Shown: in pieces, positions 15,083 through 23,986 of the stretch
How the letters are laid out: every line of letters begins with the position of its first letter
Position numbering within the stretch: the stretch's first letter is position 1
Assembly (NCBI GenBank): GCA_003506435.1
Contig: DOAQ01000007.1
Coordinates: 79,156-143,155 of the forward strand
Source of the DNA: Prolixibacteraceae bacterium
Lineage (GTDB): Bacteria; Bacteroidota; Bacteroidia; Bacteroidales; Prolixibacteraceae
Direction of reading: 5' to 3'
DNA length: 64,000 nt
Position numbers and translations under genes: made by a program
Notes under the pieces: generated by a model
The model's input: the letters and a program-made list of their open reading frames with translations, nothing else
What the model was told of the DNA's origin: nothing
The model's database searches: none

Positions 15083-16477
15083 TTACTCCTGAATATTCGG
15101 TTTTTCCAGTCCGTATCCTTTTTTGCGATCTTCTGCTTTTAAAAGAAAAGCAAAAACAATTGCAAGTACGCCAAAGATTGTAAAAATGCCCATTGGCAGA
15201 GTATAGTTGTAAGTATTCACCAGCAAACCATCCTGTGTTGTTTGCCCGGTAATACAATAAGCATCGAGTACCCAACCGATTAAAGCCGGAACCAGCATCA
15301 GACCAACATTCTGCACGAGGAAGATCAAAGCATAAGCTGTACCAAGCTGATTTTCAGGAATAATTTTTGGAACGGATGGCCACATGGCCGAAGGAACCAG
15401 CGAAAAGCCAATTCCAAGAACGATGATCAGAACGATGGCAACTATCCAGTGATTCAGGAACGGAACAGTAAATAATGCATGTACCAAAACAATCAGGGCA
15501 GCGCCTATGATCATGATGGTTGCCCCTTTGCCTTTTCTGTCGTACAGACCACCAAATAATGGGGTCAGCAAAATGGTACCGAAAGGCAGCATAGCAGGAA
15601 TTGTTCCGGCCAGCGAAGGATCGACCCCGAATTTATTCACCATTAAATCCGAAGCATATTTCAGGAACGGGAAAACGGCAGAATAGAACAAAACGCAAAG
15701 AATTGCAATGTACCACCATCCCTTGTTTGTGATAATTTTAAGAATATCGGACAAACGAAAAGCTTCTTCGCTTTCAACAGTGTCATTTTCCTTGTCGTAA
15801 GCCGCCTGCGAAGCATCGAGCTTTTTATCCATGAACGTATAAATGAAAAAAGCAATCAAACCGATACAAAGCATGATTAAACAAACCAGGATCGGAGCTG
15901 AAACATTATTGAAAGCTTTTGCTATCGGAACCGAAGTAGACAATGCAAGGGCTGTTCCCAAACGGGCAGTAGCCATTTCGAGTCCCATGGCAAGGGCCAG
16001 TTCTTTGCCTTTAAACCATTTTACAATGATTTTTGAAACGGTAATCCCGGCCACTTCAACTCCGACTCCAAAAATGGCAAATCCCAAAGCTGCAACAAAA
16101 ACCTGTGCTTTTACATCCCAAAAAATAATATGCCATACTTGCCCATCCAACGCATGGGTTGAAACTGCCCAGTATTTTATACCCGTACCGATCACCATGA
16201 TTGTTGCCGCCATCATTCCGGTAAAACGCATTCCCATTTTATCGAGAATGATGCCTCCTACCAGCAACATCAACAAGAACACGTTAAACCACCCATACGC
16301 ACTGGTAAAAAAACCATACTCGGAACTGGTCCATTGCAACTGTCCTTCGAGTAACCCTTTTAAAGGGGCCATAACATCGGTCAAATAATAACCACAAAGC
16401 ATGGTAAATGCAACCACAGCCAAGGCAGTCCATCGGGCTACTTTTGAATCCCGAAGCGTTCTTCTTAATTCTTGCAT
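15083..16477 (-). CDS. Major facilitator superfamily transporter, possibly a peptide/organic-solute carrier
   Basis: 464 residues with about twelve membrane helices in two halves joined by a charged cytoplasmic loop (ASQAAYDKENDTVESEEAFR). The MFS motif A region is GGIILDKMGMRF in the first half and GGLYDRKGKG in the second; a membrane loop has IVKWFKGKELALAMGLEMA. It resembles the MFSD1-like group, for which dipeptide transport has been reported in animals. The neighbour PepD hydrolyses Xaa-His dipeptides, so import of small peptides is a reasonable inference, not proven. Start at the ATG at 16475-16477. Confidence 0.8.
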   Translation of the reverse strand: MQELRRTLRDSKVARWTALAVVAFTMLCGYYLTDVMAPLKGLLEGQLQWTSSEYGFFTSAYGWFNVFLLMLLVGGIILDKMGMRFTGMMAATIMVIGTGIKYWAVSTHALDGQVWHIIFWDVKAQVFVAALGFAIFGVGVEVAGITVSKIIVKWFKGKELALAMGLEMATARLGTALALSTSVPIAKAFNNVSAPILVCLIMLCIGLIAFFIYTFMDKKLDASQAAYDKENDTVESEEAFRLSDILKIITNKGWWYIAILCVLFYSAVFPFLKYASDLMVNKFGVDPSLAGTIPAMLPFGTILLTPLFGGLYDRKGKGATIMIIGAALIVLVHALFTVPFLNHWIVAIVLIIVLGIGFSLVPSAMWPSVPKIIPENQLGTAYALIFLVQNVGLMLVPALIGWVLDAYCITGQTTQDGLLVNTYNYTLPMGIFTIFGVLAIVFAFLLKAEDRKKGYGLEKPNIQE

Positions 16478-16573
16478 ATTATTTCAGTTTAAATTTCTAA
16501 TAAGGTCGTTAAAAATAGGAATTTTAAAACCGATTGAAACATAGTGTTTGTCAGTAAAAACAATAAAAACAAA

Positions 16574-16714
16574 AGAGGCTGTCCGAAAAATCTAAAACCG
16601 AGTCATCCCGAACTTGCTTCGGGATCTCATCTTTCTAATAATCAGACCCTGATCCCGAACGCTCGGGACAGGGTGACGCGAATTGCGGATTTTAGAACTT
16701 CTTGGACACCCTCC
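16574..16714. repeat. Palindromic (MITE-like) element, copy A
   Basis: Imperfect terminal inverted repeats (GAGGCTGTCCGAAAAATC at the left, complement of TCTTGGACACCCTCC at the right) enclose two hairpins: ATCCCGAACTTGCTTCGGGAT (16605-16625) and ACCCTGATCCCGAA / TCGGGACAGGGT (about 16637-16670). The right end is two bases from the DUF4831 stop (16716). The same core recurs at 34935-35015, so they are one family. The fold would be a stem with two side hairpins, which can block transcription. Confidence 0.75.
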
Positions 16715-16715
16715 T

Positions 16716-17843
16716 TTATTTGCTATTTGCCGGCACAACCGATTTTATAGCCCCTGTTTCGGGATGGAACGCAATCCGGTAATTGCCGTTCAAAAGTGTT
16801 TCGGGCAACGGGGCAACAGTTCCAAACTGTGCAATGGTAACGCGGGTGGCAGCCAGCATATTCATACCGTCCGACAGGCTGATAGCAGCCTTACCGGGCA
16901 AACGATAATAAATTTTACTTTGTCCGGGCGCCGGATTTTGAGGCTCAAGTTGTTTCTTCTGCTGGCTTTCCAAATCGGCTTCTTTGGTTATATCGATAAT
17001 AACAGGTTTCCCGGCCAAATCTGTTTTGGGCAAAACACCCTTGTCTTCTGAAAAGCGAAAAACAACTTCGCCTTTTACATCGCTGTCGCCCGGAATAAAA
17101 TCGAAAGCATACTGATATGTTTTTTTCACTGATTTACCAATAAACAAAGCCAGTTGTTCCTGTTCCAGATCGCCCAGTTCTTTGGCCATCACTTCAAATG
17201 CTTTCCCGTCGGGAAGCGGTTCATCGTCGGCATTGGTGAACAGGCGGAAACGCGAATTCCGCAAGGTAAAAATTGTTTCGGCCGCCTCGGCCGCTTTTTC
17301 TTCCAGCGATTTTGGTGACAGCCGGTATTTTTCCGCTTCAGTGGCTTTTGCAAACATACCCCACATCGACAAATCGGTAAACGGAAAATCGGGAGCCAGT
17401 TTTTCGGTCACAAAATTGCTTACCGAAACAAGCTCTTTCCGTATTTCTGTTTCACTGTTAATACCGGCAATAACACCAGCGCCTGTAAGGTTCAGAAGAG
17501 ACGCATTAACGCCTGTGGCCTTATATACCTGCGCGGGATCAGGTTCCGAAAAGTTTTCCAACCCGATGTGTTTTATTTCCCATTTTTCAATATTGGAAGA
17601 AGGCGCATTTCCGATTCCCAGATATTTCTGGGCGTACTGGGCATACGGTCCGGAAATCCGCAGCTCTTTTTCCGCTACAACCTGAATCCTGATCCCGGTA
17701 CGAGGCAGGCTGTATACAATTCCTTCCGGATACAGTGTTGCCACAACCGCATCGGACCCTGATTTTTTCCGGTCGTCTTTCGATTGCGCATATAAAGATG
17801 CTGAAAGCAGCACAATTCCTAACATCATTACTAATTGTCTCAT
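16716..17843 (-). CDS. DUF4831-family envelope protein
   Basis: 375 residues from the ATG at 17841-17843 (MRQLVMMLGIVLLSASLYAQ), a standard signal peptide; the frame stays open 27 bases further up. It matches the DUF4831 family known from Bacteroidota, with a domain about residues 35-140 (ATLYPEGIVYSLPRTGIRIQ, where strands carry a YSLP motif) and a helix-rich middle (LEEKAAEAAETIFTLRNSRF). The C-terminal part reads IYYRLPGKAAISLSDG. No catalytic motif is visible. It is exported and probably periplasmic or surface-bound. It lies 89 bases below the T9SS plug-like gene on the same strand, and a link to envelope assembly is only inferred. Confidence 0.72.
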   Translation of the reverse strand: MRQLVMMLGIVLLSASLYAQSKDDRKKSGSDAVVATLYPEGIVYSLPRTGIRIQVVAEKELRISGPYAQYAQKYLGIGNAPSSNIEKWEIKHIGLENFSEPDPAQVYKATGVNASLLNLTGAGVIAGINSETEIRKELVSVSNFVTEKLAPDFPFTDLSMWGMFAKATEAEKYRLSPKSLEEKAAEAAETIFTLRNSRFRLFTNADDEPLPDGKAFEVMAKELGDLEQEQLALFIGKSVKKTYQYAFDFIPGDSDVKGEVVFRFSEDKGVLPKTDLAGKPVIIDITKEADLESQQKKQLEPQNPAPGQSKIYYRLPGKAAISLSDGMNMLAATRVTIAQFGTVAPLPETLLNGNYRIAFHPETGAIKSVVPANSK

Positions 17844-17932
17844 GTTTCGAAGTTTTAGATTAGAAGCCAAAAATAAGGATTATCAATTCAAAAGTAAAAG
17901 GGCAAAAGTTAAAAAATACAATCAGGTCATCG

Positions 17933-19222
17933 TCATCGGTTTGCCGAGTTCAATTCCTGAAAACCCACCAGACGGTCGTAGCGGTCGCCCATTCCTTTGA
18001 AATATACAAAAATCTGGTAGTCATTTTCTGTTTCATAAAAACTGCCTTCTATATTGACGGCGTCGGCAACCGGCGAACCTGCCGGGACATACACATACTG
18101 GTAGTTGTAATAGCCTTGTTTCAGAAGAAGGGTCAGTTCGTACGCGGCGGTTTGCGGGTTCCAGGTCATTTGGTTGCTTTTGTTGGCATTCCAGTCGGTA
18201 AGAGCGCCAAATACATTCACACTCCCGCCCACCAGCGGCACCGGCAAAGGAAGCGTAAAATGCACAAACGTATAATCGCATTCGGTATCGAAATCCTGCA
18301 CCCTGTCCTGGCTCTCAACTGTATAATTGCCGTTCATTTCCTTGTAGGAAAAAAACTTCTTATTGCTTCTCATTTCATCGATCAGCAACGTTGCATGATA
18401 ATACGGCCTGTGAAATTTTATCGATTCCACATTTTCGCCGGGAAAACGGTTGGTGCGGATATCAAAATAGCGAAATTCATTTCCGGCCGGGAACACGTTC
18501 TCTTTGTTGTAGTCGTAACTTAAAACCCGGTCGCGTATAAAAAGCGGTTTCAGGTTGCGGATGGCATTGTCCCAGCGCCGGTTCTGCGAAACAACGACTT
18601 TCACTTCTTCGTGCGGATTTTGCACCCGCAGACTACCTGTGTACACATCGAAGTCAACTTCGTGATTGCTTCCTTTGAACGGGTCGAATGTTGCCCGTTT
18701 CACCTGGCCTTCGATCCGGGCAAGTGGTTCCAAAACGTGAAACCGTTTCACCAATACCAGTTTCTCCTTATCCTTGTCTTCGAATACCACCACCACGTAA
18801 TTTCCTGAATATTTCAGTTTCGTTTCTTGATTCGGGATTTCCAGCCTGTAATTCACATAGGCAACCGTGGCATTTATCGAAAATGCATAGTCGTTCAGCG
18901 GGTTGTCGGGAAAACCTTCGAGATATTCGTTTTGCATGAGGATTGATTCGTTCCAGTTGGCATCGCAATGAATTATGGTGTACGAATAATCTTTCGCCTT
19001 GGCCGATAAATCGTCGAATTTCAGTACCAGCGGGGCATTGCCGTTCAGTTCCATCACCGGATTCGACAATTCGTTCCCGTCAAGATACATTTGTACGCTT
19101 TTAATTTCTTCTTTATAAACTGAATTCTGATAATAATAACGTCCGTCGTTTTTTCCTTCCGCAGAAATTAACGAAATAATAACGTGAAAAACAGACAAAA
19201 AAAGCATCCTGCTTGCTCTCAT
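17933..19222 (-). CDS. T9SS plug-like protein (DUF5103 family)
   Basis: 429 residues from the ATG at 19220-19222 (MRASRMLFLSVFHVIISLIS), a signal peptide; an upstream start at 19243 adds seven residues. The segments YSYTIIHCDANWNESILMQN and NATVAYVNYRLEIPNQETKL are typical of the DUF5103 N-terminal domain; NVFGALTDWNANKSNQMTWN is an immunoglobulin-like or CBM48-like region near the C-terminus. In Flavobacterium a member of this family is the Plug that seals the SprA translocon of type IX secretion. The window also carries porU, porV and gldJ, which supports a T9SS role. Divergent from nqrA. Confidence 0.78.
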   Translation of the reverse strand: MRASRMLFLSVFHVIISLISAEGKNDGRYYYQNSVYKEEIKSVQMYLDGNELSNPVMELNGNAPLVLKFDDLSAKAKDYSYTIIHCDANWNESILMQNEYLEGFPDNPLNDYAFSINATVAYVNYRLEIPNQETKLKYSGNYVVVVFEDKDKEKLVLVKRFHVLEPLARIEGQVKRATFDPFKGSNHEVDFDVYTGSLRVQNPHEEVKVVVSQNRRWDNAIRNLKPLFIRDRVLSYDYNKENVFPAGNEFRYFDIRTNRFPGENVESIKFHRPYYHATLLIDEMRSNKKFFSYKEMNGNYTVESQDRVQDFDTECDYTFVHFTLPLPVPLVGGSVNVFGALTDWNANKSNQMTWNPQTAAYELTLLLKQGYYNYQYVYVPAGSPVADAVNIEGSFYETENDYQIFVYFKGMGDRYDRLVGFQELNSANR

Positions 19223-19352
19223 ATTTGAATCATTTTTCCCCAAAAGCAGGGGAAACAGTTAAAAATAAATCGTCTCTTCCTGATTTATTGCAAATCAATA
19301 AACGAGCCGTTGTATGTAAATATTTTAATCTGTGTAAGTTTAATAAACAAAG

Positions 19353-19384
19353 ATTGAAAAAACTTGTTAAAATCTTTAATTTTG
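19353..19384 (+). promoter_or_regulatory. Promoter of the nqr operon
   Basis: ATTG (19353-19356) is followed after 20 bases by TAATTTTG (19377-19384), matching the Bacteroidota consensus TTTG-N19-TAnnTTTG. It lies 31 bases before the nqrA ATG and is in the gap shared with the divergent plug-like gene. Confidence 0.7.
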
Positions 19385-19415
19385 CGAACCTAAAATACAA
19401 ATATAAGGGAATACA

Positions 19416-20768
19416 ATGTCAAAGGTTATCAAATTAAAACGTGGATTAGATATCCGGTTACAGGGGGAAGCTGACAAGGCGATTGATAACGCCGGAAAAT
19501 CAGTTCGATATGCCCTTAAACCGACCGATTTTCCAGGCCTTGTCCCGAGAGTGGTTGTAAATACCGACCAGGACATCAAAGCCGGCGAACCATTGTTCTT
19601 CGATAAATATACCCCTGAAATTCTTTTCACATCGCCTGTCAGTGGCAAAGTTGTTGCCATAAACCGCGGTGAACGAAGAAAAATACTGGAAGTTATTGTA
19701 GAAGCTGATGGAAAAGGAGATTCTGCAATATTTACGAAAGCCGACCCTCAATCGCTTTCTGTTGCCCAGATCAAGGAGTTGTTGCTGAAAAGCGGAATGT
19801 GGCCATTCTTCAGGCAGCGTCCTTACGGCTCGTTTGCAAAGCCTGCCGATACTCCCGAAAATATTTTCATTTCGTGTTTCGACAGCGCCCCGCTTGCCCC
19901 CGATTACGAATTCATTTTGAAAAACGAAGGAATTTCGTTTCAAACCGGAATCAATGCCCTGGCCAAACTAACCAGCGGAAAAGTTTTTCTTGGCTTGTCC
20001 TCCGGTGATTCGTCAAGTATTTTTGCAAAAACAAAAAATGTTGAAACCGTTCAGTTTGAAGGGCCTCACCCGGCAGGTAATGTGGGAATTCAAATCCACC
20101 ACATCGCTCCGCTAAACAAAGGCAGCATCGCGTGGACCATTAAACCGCAGGAAGTGGTATTCATTGGCCGCCTGTTCGAAACCGGAAAAGTTGACTTTTC
20201 AAAAACCATCGTATTAAGCGGAAGCGAGGTAAAATCGCCAAAATACCTAAAAACCGTTCTTGGCGCCGGCATTGCATCGCTGGTAAACGGGAAAACTAAA
20301 AAGGAGACAAACGAACGGATTATTTCAGGTAATGTTTTAACAGGCACCAAAGTGGAGGCCGACAATTATCTGGGCTTCTTCCACGATCAGATAACCGTGA
20401 TTCCCGAAGGCGATGAATATGAATTTTTAGGATGGGCCATGCCGCGATTGAATAAGTTCAGTTTTTCCCATTCTTATTTTTCATGGATGATGCCCGGCAA
20501 AAGTTACCGTGCTAATGCAAATCTGAACGGAGAAGAACGGGCATACGTGATGACCGGACAATACGAAAAAGTACTCCCTATGGACATTCTTCCGGTTCAT
20601 CTGATCAAAGCAATTTTGGCTGACGACATAGACAAAATGGAAAAACTGGGAATCTACGAAGTGATCGAAGAAGACCTGGCTTTATGTGAATATGTTTGTA
20701 CGTCGAAAATCGAAGTACAGCAAATTCTGAGAAAAGGGATCAACCTCATGGTCAAAGAACTAGGTTAA
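19416..20768 (+). CDS. nqrA: Na+-translocating NADH:quinone reductase subunit A
   Basis: 450 residues. It starts with the family N-terminus IKLKRGLDIRLQGEADKAI, then LKPTDFPGLVPRVVVNTDQD, and contains GMWPFFRQRPYGSFAKPADT. NqrA is the peripheral cytoplasmic subunit linked to ubiquinone/menaquinone binding in the complex that couples NADH oxidation to sodium export. It is the first gene of a six-gene operon with short gaps of 13 to 30 bases and has its own promoter. The C-terminus is intact (INLMVKELG). Confidence 0.96.
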   Translation: MSKVIKLKRGLDIRLQGEADKAIDNAGKSVRYALKPTDFPGLVPRVVVNTDQDIKAGEPLFFDKYTPEILFTSPVSGKVVAINRGERRKILEVIVEADGKGDSAIFTKADPQSLSVAQIKELLLKSGMWPFFRQRPYGSFAKPADTPENIFISCFDSAPLAPDYEFILKNEGISFQTGINALAKLTSGKVFLGLSSGDSSSIFAKTKNVETVQFEGPHPAGNVGIQIHHIAPLNKGSIAWTIKPQEVVFIGRLFETGKVDFSKTIVLSGSEVKSPKYLKTVLGAGIASLVNGKTKKETNERIISGNVLTGTKVEADNYLGFFHDQITVIPEGDEYEFLGWAMPRLNKFSFSHSYFSWMMPGKSYRANANLNGEERAYVMTGQYEKVLPMDILPVHLIKAILADDIDKMEKLGIYEVIEEDLALCEYVCTSKIEVQQILRKGINLMVKELG

Positions 20769-20798
20769 TTAACAGGATCATAACGTCATTCGATATAA

Positions 20799-21962
20799 AT
20801 GAAATCACTCAGAAAATATATTGACAAGAAAAAACCGCTTTTCCAAAAAGGCGGGAAATATGCAAAGTTTGGGTCAACATTCGGGGCTATTGAGACCTTC
20901 CTGTTCACACCAAACCACACATCAAAATCAGGTGTACACATCCATGATGCTATCGACCTGAAAAGGACAATGAGCGTTGTAATTATCGCTTTGTTGCCTG
21001 CTCTTTTATTTGGCTGCTGGAACATCGGGTACCAAAACGGACTGGCTTTTGGCATCGAACGCGGCCTGTTTGAAAATTTCCTGTTCGGTTTCCTGAAGTT
21101 ATTGCCGATCATTATTGTATCTTACGGAGTTGGGCTTGGCATTGAATTTATCTCGGCACAAATACGGGGACACGAAGTAAACGAAGGGTTCCTTGTTTCA
21201 GGGATTCTTATTCCGCTTATCCTTCCGGTAAACATTCCGCTTTGGATGGTAGCTTTGGCAACCGCTTTTGCAGTTATTTTCGGTAAAGAAATTTTCGGAG
21301 GAACCGGGTACAACATCATGAATGTGGCTTTAATTGCCCGTGCATTCCTGTTCTTTGCCTATCCTTCGCAAATGGCGGGCGACCATGTATGGATTTACGA
21401 ATTAAACAGCAAAACACCGGTTGATGGCTTCTCGGGCGCTACTCCCCTTGCTCAAATGGCACAGGGAGCATCCGACAAAATGGCCTCATTTCATGACATG
21501 TTCTTTGGTCTTATTCCGGGATCAATAGGTGAAACATCAACTCTGGCCATTCTGATAGGCGCAGCCATATTGATTTTTACCGGAATCGGAAGTTGGAAAA
21601 TCATGTTATCGACCATTATCGGAGTTTTGGCTATCGGTGGTTTGTGCAATGTGCTGGCTATAAACGAATACATGGCATTACCCCCTTATTATCATCTGGT
21701 GATGGGCGGTTTTGCTTTTGGCGCTGTATTTATGGCTACCGACCCGGTAACTGCTCCCCATACAGACAAGGGAAAATGGATCTACGGATTTATGATCGGG
21801 GCTTTTATCGTACTGATCAGAGTATTTAATCCGGCTTACCCGGAAGGGATGATGCTGGCAATCTTACTGATGAACGTCTGGGCTCCGCTGATCGACTACT
21901 TTGTCGTTGAAGGGCATATCAAACGCAGGCTGAAACGGTTCAAAATAAAGGGTAACGCATAA
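20799..21962 (+). CDS. nqrB: Na+-translocating NADH:quinone reductase subunit B
   Basis: 387 residues with about ten membrane helices. The covalent FMN site DGFSGATPLAQ is complete, with Thr215 as flavin carrier. The N-terminal segment FTPNHTSKSGVHIHDAIDLK is characteristic, and FGAVFMATDPVTAPHTDKGK near the C-terminus is another conserved block. NqrB is the main membrane subunit that moves sodium. It is second in the operon, 30 bases after nqrA. Confidence 0.96.
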   Translation: MKSLRKYIDKKKPLFQKGGKYAKFGSTFGAIETFLFTPNHTSKSGVHIHDAIDLKRTMSVVIIALLPALLFGCWNIGYQNGLAFGIERGLFENFLFGFLKLLPIIIVSYGVGLGIEFISAQIRGHEVNEGFLVSGILIPLILPVNIPLWMVALATAFAVIFGKEIFGGTGYNIMNVALIARAFLFFAYPSQMAGDHVWIYELNSKTPVDGFSGATPLAQMAQGASDKMASFHDMFFGLIPGSIGETSTLAILIGAAILIFTGIGSWKIMLSTIIGVLAIGGLCNVLAINEYMALPPYYHLVMGGFAFGAVFMATDPVTAPHTDKGKWIYGFMIGAFIVLIRVFNPAYPEGMMLAILLMNVWAPLIDYFVVEGHIKRRLKRFKIKGNA

Positions 21963-21975
21963 ACTTTAGAAAACC

Positions 21976-22680
21976 ATGAAGAATTTCAGTAACACATATA
22001 TATTTATTTTTTCTACGGTGATGGTCATTCTGGTTGCTCTCCTGTTGTCGCTGGCAGCTATGCAGCTTAAACCATTTCAGGATAAAAACATTGAAGTGGA
22101 GAAAAAGCAGAACATTCTGGCTTCGATCCGTATTAAATCGACGCCGCAGGATGCAGTTGATTTGTATGCCAAATACATCACCAACAGTTTTGTCATCAAC
22201 AATAAGGGTGAAAAGCAGGAAGGTGTTGATGCGTTTATCGTCGACATGAAAAACGAACTGGGCAAACCTGCCGCCGAACGTAATCTGCCGGTGTATGTCG
22301 GCACATTGGACGATGGAACCAATGCGTATGTAATGCCTTTGCGTGGAAAGGGCTTATGGGGGCCAATCTGGGGATACATTTCCTTAAAACCGGATATGAA
22401 CACCGTGTATGGCGCCATTTTCGACCATCAGGGAGAAACTCCGGGACTGGGTGCAGAAATTGCCACAAGCTGGTTCCAGGAACCTTTTTTCAATAAGCAA
22501 ATTTTCAAGGATTCAACCGAATTTATTTCGATAAAGGTAATCAAAGGCGGAGCCCCAAAAGGCGACATGCACGCAGTTGACGCTATTTCAAGCGGAACGA
22601 TCACATCCAAAGCGCTGGAAGCAATGCTTGATTCGTGCCTTGTGCAATACAAAACATTCTACATTCAAAACCGTCATTAA
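21976..22680 (+). CDS. nqrC: Na+-translocating NADH:quinone reductase subunit C
   Basis: 234 residues, with one N-terminal membrane helix (IFIFSTVMVILVALLLSLAA) and an FMN-binding periplasmic domain. The flavinylation motif is DAISSGTITSK with Thr208 as acceptor; it reads S-S-G-T where many families have S-G-A-T, a variant worth checking. GAEIATSWFQEPFFNKQIF and YVMPLRGKGLWGPIWGYISL are typical NqrC blocks. FMN would be attached by an ApbE transferase, which is not in the window. Thirteen bases separate it from nqrB. Confidence 0.95.
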   Translation: MKNFSNTYIFIFSTVMVILVALLLSLAAMQLKPFQDKNIEVEKKQNILASIRIKSTPQDAVDLYAKYITNSFVINNKGEKQEGVDAFIVDMKNELGKPAAERNLPVYVGTLDDGTNAYVMPLRGKGLWGPIWGYISLKPDMNTVYGAIFDHQGETPGLGAEIATSWFQEPFFNKQIFKDSTEFISIKVIKGGAPKGDMHAVDAISSGTITSKALEAMLDSCLVQYKTFYIQNRH

Positions 22681-22696
22681 TTAAATACTGATAGAG

Positions 22697-23329
22697 ATGA
22701 GTATTCTTTCATCAAAAAACTTTAAACTGCTGATAAGCCCATTAAACTTACAAAACCCGGTAACGGTACAGATTTTGGGCATTTGTTCAGCGCTTGCCGT
22801 CACCGTGAAGCTGAAACCAGCCATTGTGATGGGCATTTCGGTGATCGTTGTGACCGCTTTCTCCAACTTGCTTATTTCATTAATGCGAAATTATATCCCT
22901 CCGCGTATCCGGATCATTGTCCAGTTGGTCGTCGTGGCTACCATGGTTATCCTGGTCGACCAGATTCTGCGTGCCTTTGTCTACGATGTAAGTAAACAAC
23001 TTTCGGTATACGTCGGGCTGATTATAACCAACTGTATCATCATGGGCCGATTGGAAGCATACGCTATGGGCAACAAACCCTGGCCGTCATTTATCGATGG
23101 AGTCGGAAATGGTGTTGGATATGCCATGATCCTGATTCTTGTTGCGTTTATCCGGGAATTGCTGGGATCAGGGACTGTTCTTGGGATCAGTGTTATCCCC
23201 CAGTCATTTTATGAAGCCGGGTACGTCAACAACGGGATGATGCTCATGCCAACAATGGCGCTGGTACTTGTAGGCGTAATCATCTGGATACAAAGAAGCT
23301 TCAATAATGAACTGATCGAAAAAGAATAA
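22697..23329 (+). CDS. nqrD: Na+-translocating NADH:quinone reductase subunit D
   Basis: 210 residues, six membrane helices, with NPVTVQILGICSALAVTVKL at the N-terminus and YVGLIITNCIIMGRLEAYAM and GVGYAMILILVAFIREL further on. These are the half-helix and cysteine-containing elements shared with NqrE and RnfA/E, where the Cys residues near CSA and TNC hold an intramembrane iron-sulfur centre. It pairs with NqrE. The gene starts 17 bases after nqrC. Confidence 0.95.
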   Translation: MSILSSKNFKLLISPLNLQNPVTVQILGICSALAVTVKLKPAIVMGISVIVVTAFSNLLISLMRNYIPPRIRIIVQLVVVATMVILVDQILRAFVYDVSKQLSVYVGLIITNCIIMGRLEAYAMGNKPWPSFIDGVGNGVGYAMILILVAFIRELLGSGTVLGISVIPQSFYEAGYVNNGMMLMPTMALVLVGVIIWIQRSFNNELIEKE

Positions 23330-23349
23330 CCCATTAAAAGAAACTGATT

Positions 23350-23967
23350 ATGCAAGAAATTATCAACATATTTATCCGGTCGGTTTTTATCGACAATATG
23401 ATTTTTGCCTTTTTTCTGGGGATGTGTTCATATCTGGCTGTCTCGAAAACGGTAAAAACGTCGATTGGCCTTGGAGTTGCCGTTATTTTTGTTCAGATCA
23501 TCACTGTTCCTGTAAACTATTTGTTGCTCGAATACGTGATGAAACCGGGCGCATTGTCCTGGCTTGGCGAAGGGTTCAAAGAAGTTGATCTTTCATTTCT
23601 TAGTTTCATGGTATATATTGCCATGATTGCTGCAATGGTGCAGTTGGTGGAAATGATTGTGGAAAAATTTTCCCCTTCTCTCTATAACTCTCTGGGGATA
23701 TTCCTGCCATTAATTGCCGTAAACTGCGCAATTCTCGCAGGTTCGTTGTTCATGGAGCAACGCGATTACAAAAACATTGGAGAAGTACTTTCGTGGGGAC
23801 TTGGTTCCGGCGTGGGCTGGGCTCTTGCCATTGTATCGCTGGCTGCAATCCGCGAAAAGCTGAAATACAACCAAATTCCGGCGCCACTCAGGGGTATCGG
23901 CATTGCATTTATCGTTACAGGTCTGATGGGGATTGCATTTATGAGCTTCCTGGGGATAAAAATTTAA
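23350..23967 (+). CDS. nqrE: Na+-translocating NADH:quinone reductase subunit E
   Basis: 205 residues, six membrane helices. Conserved blocks are IFIRSVFIDNMIFAFFLGMC and FLPLIAVNCAILAGSLFMEQ, each with the cysteine that binds the intramembrane Fe-S centre. The C-terminus GIAFIVTGLMGIAFMSFLGI is typical. It forms a pseudo-symmetric pair with NqrD in the membrane. The gene starts 20 bases after nqrD. Confidence 0.95.
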   Translation: MQEIINIFIRSVFIDNMIFAFFLGMCSYLAVSKTVKTSIGLGVAVIFVQIITVPVNYLLLEYVMKPGALSWLGEGFKEVDLSFLSFMVYIAMIAAMVQLVEMIVEKFSPSLYNSLGIFLPLIAVNCAILAGSLFMEQRDYKNIGEVLSWGLGSGVGWALAIVSLAAIREKLKYNQIPAPLRGIGIAFIVTGLMGIAFMSFLGIKI

Positions 23968-23986
23968 TGCAAAAAACTCAAATACA

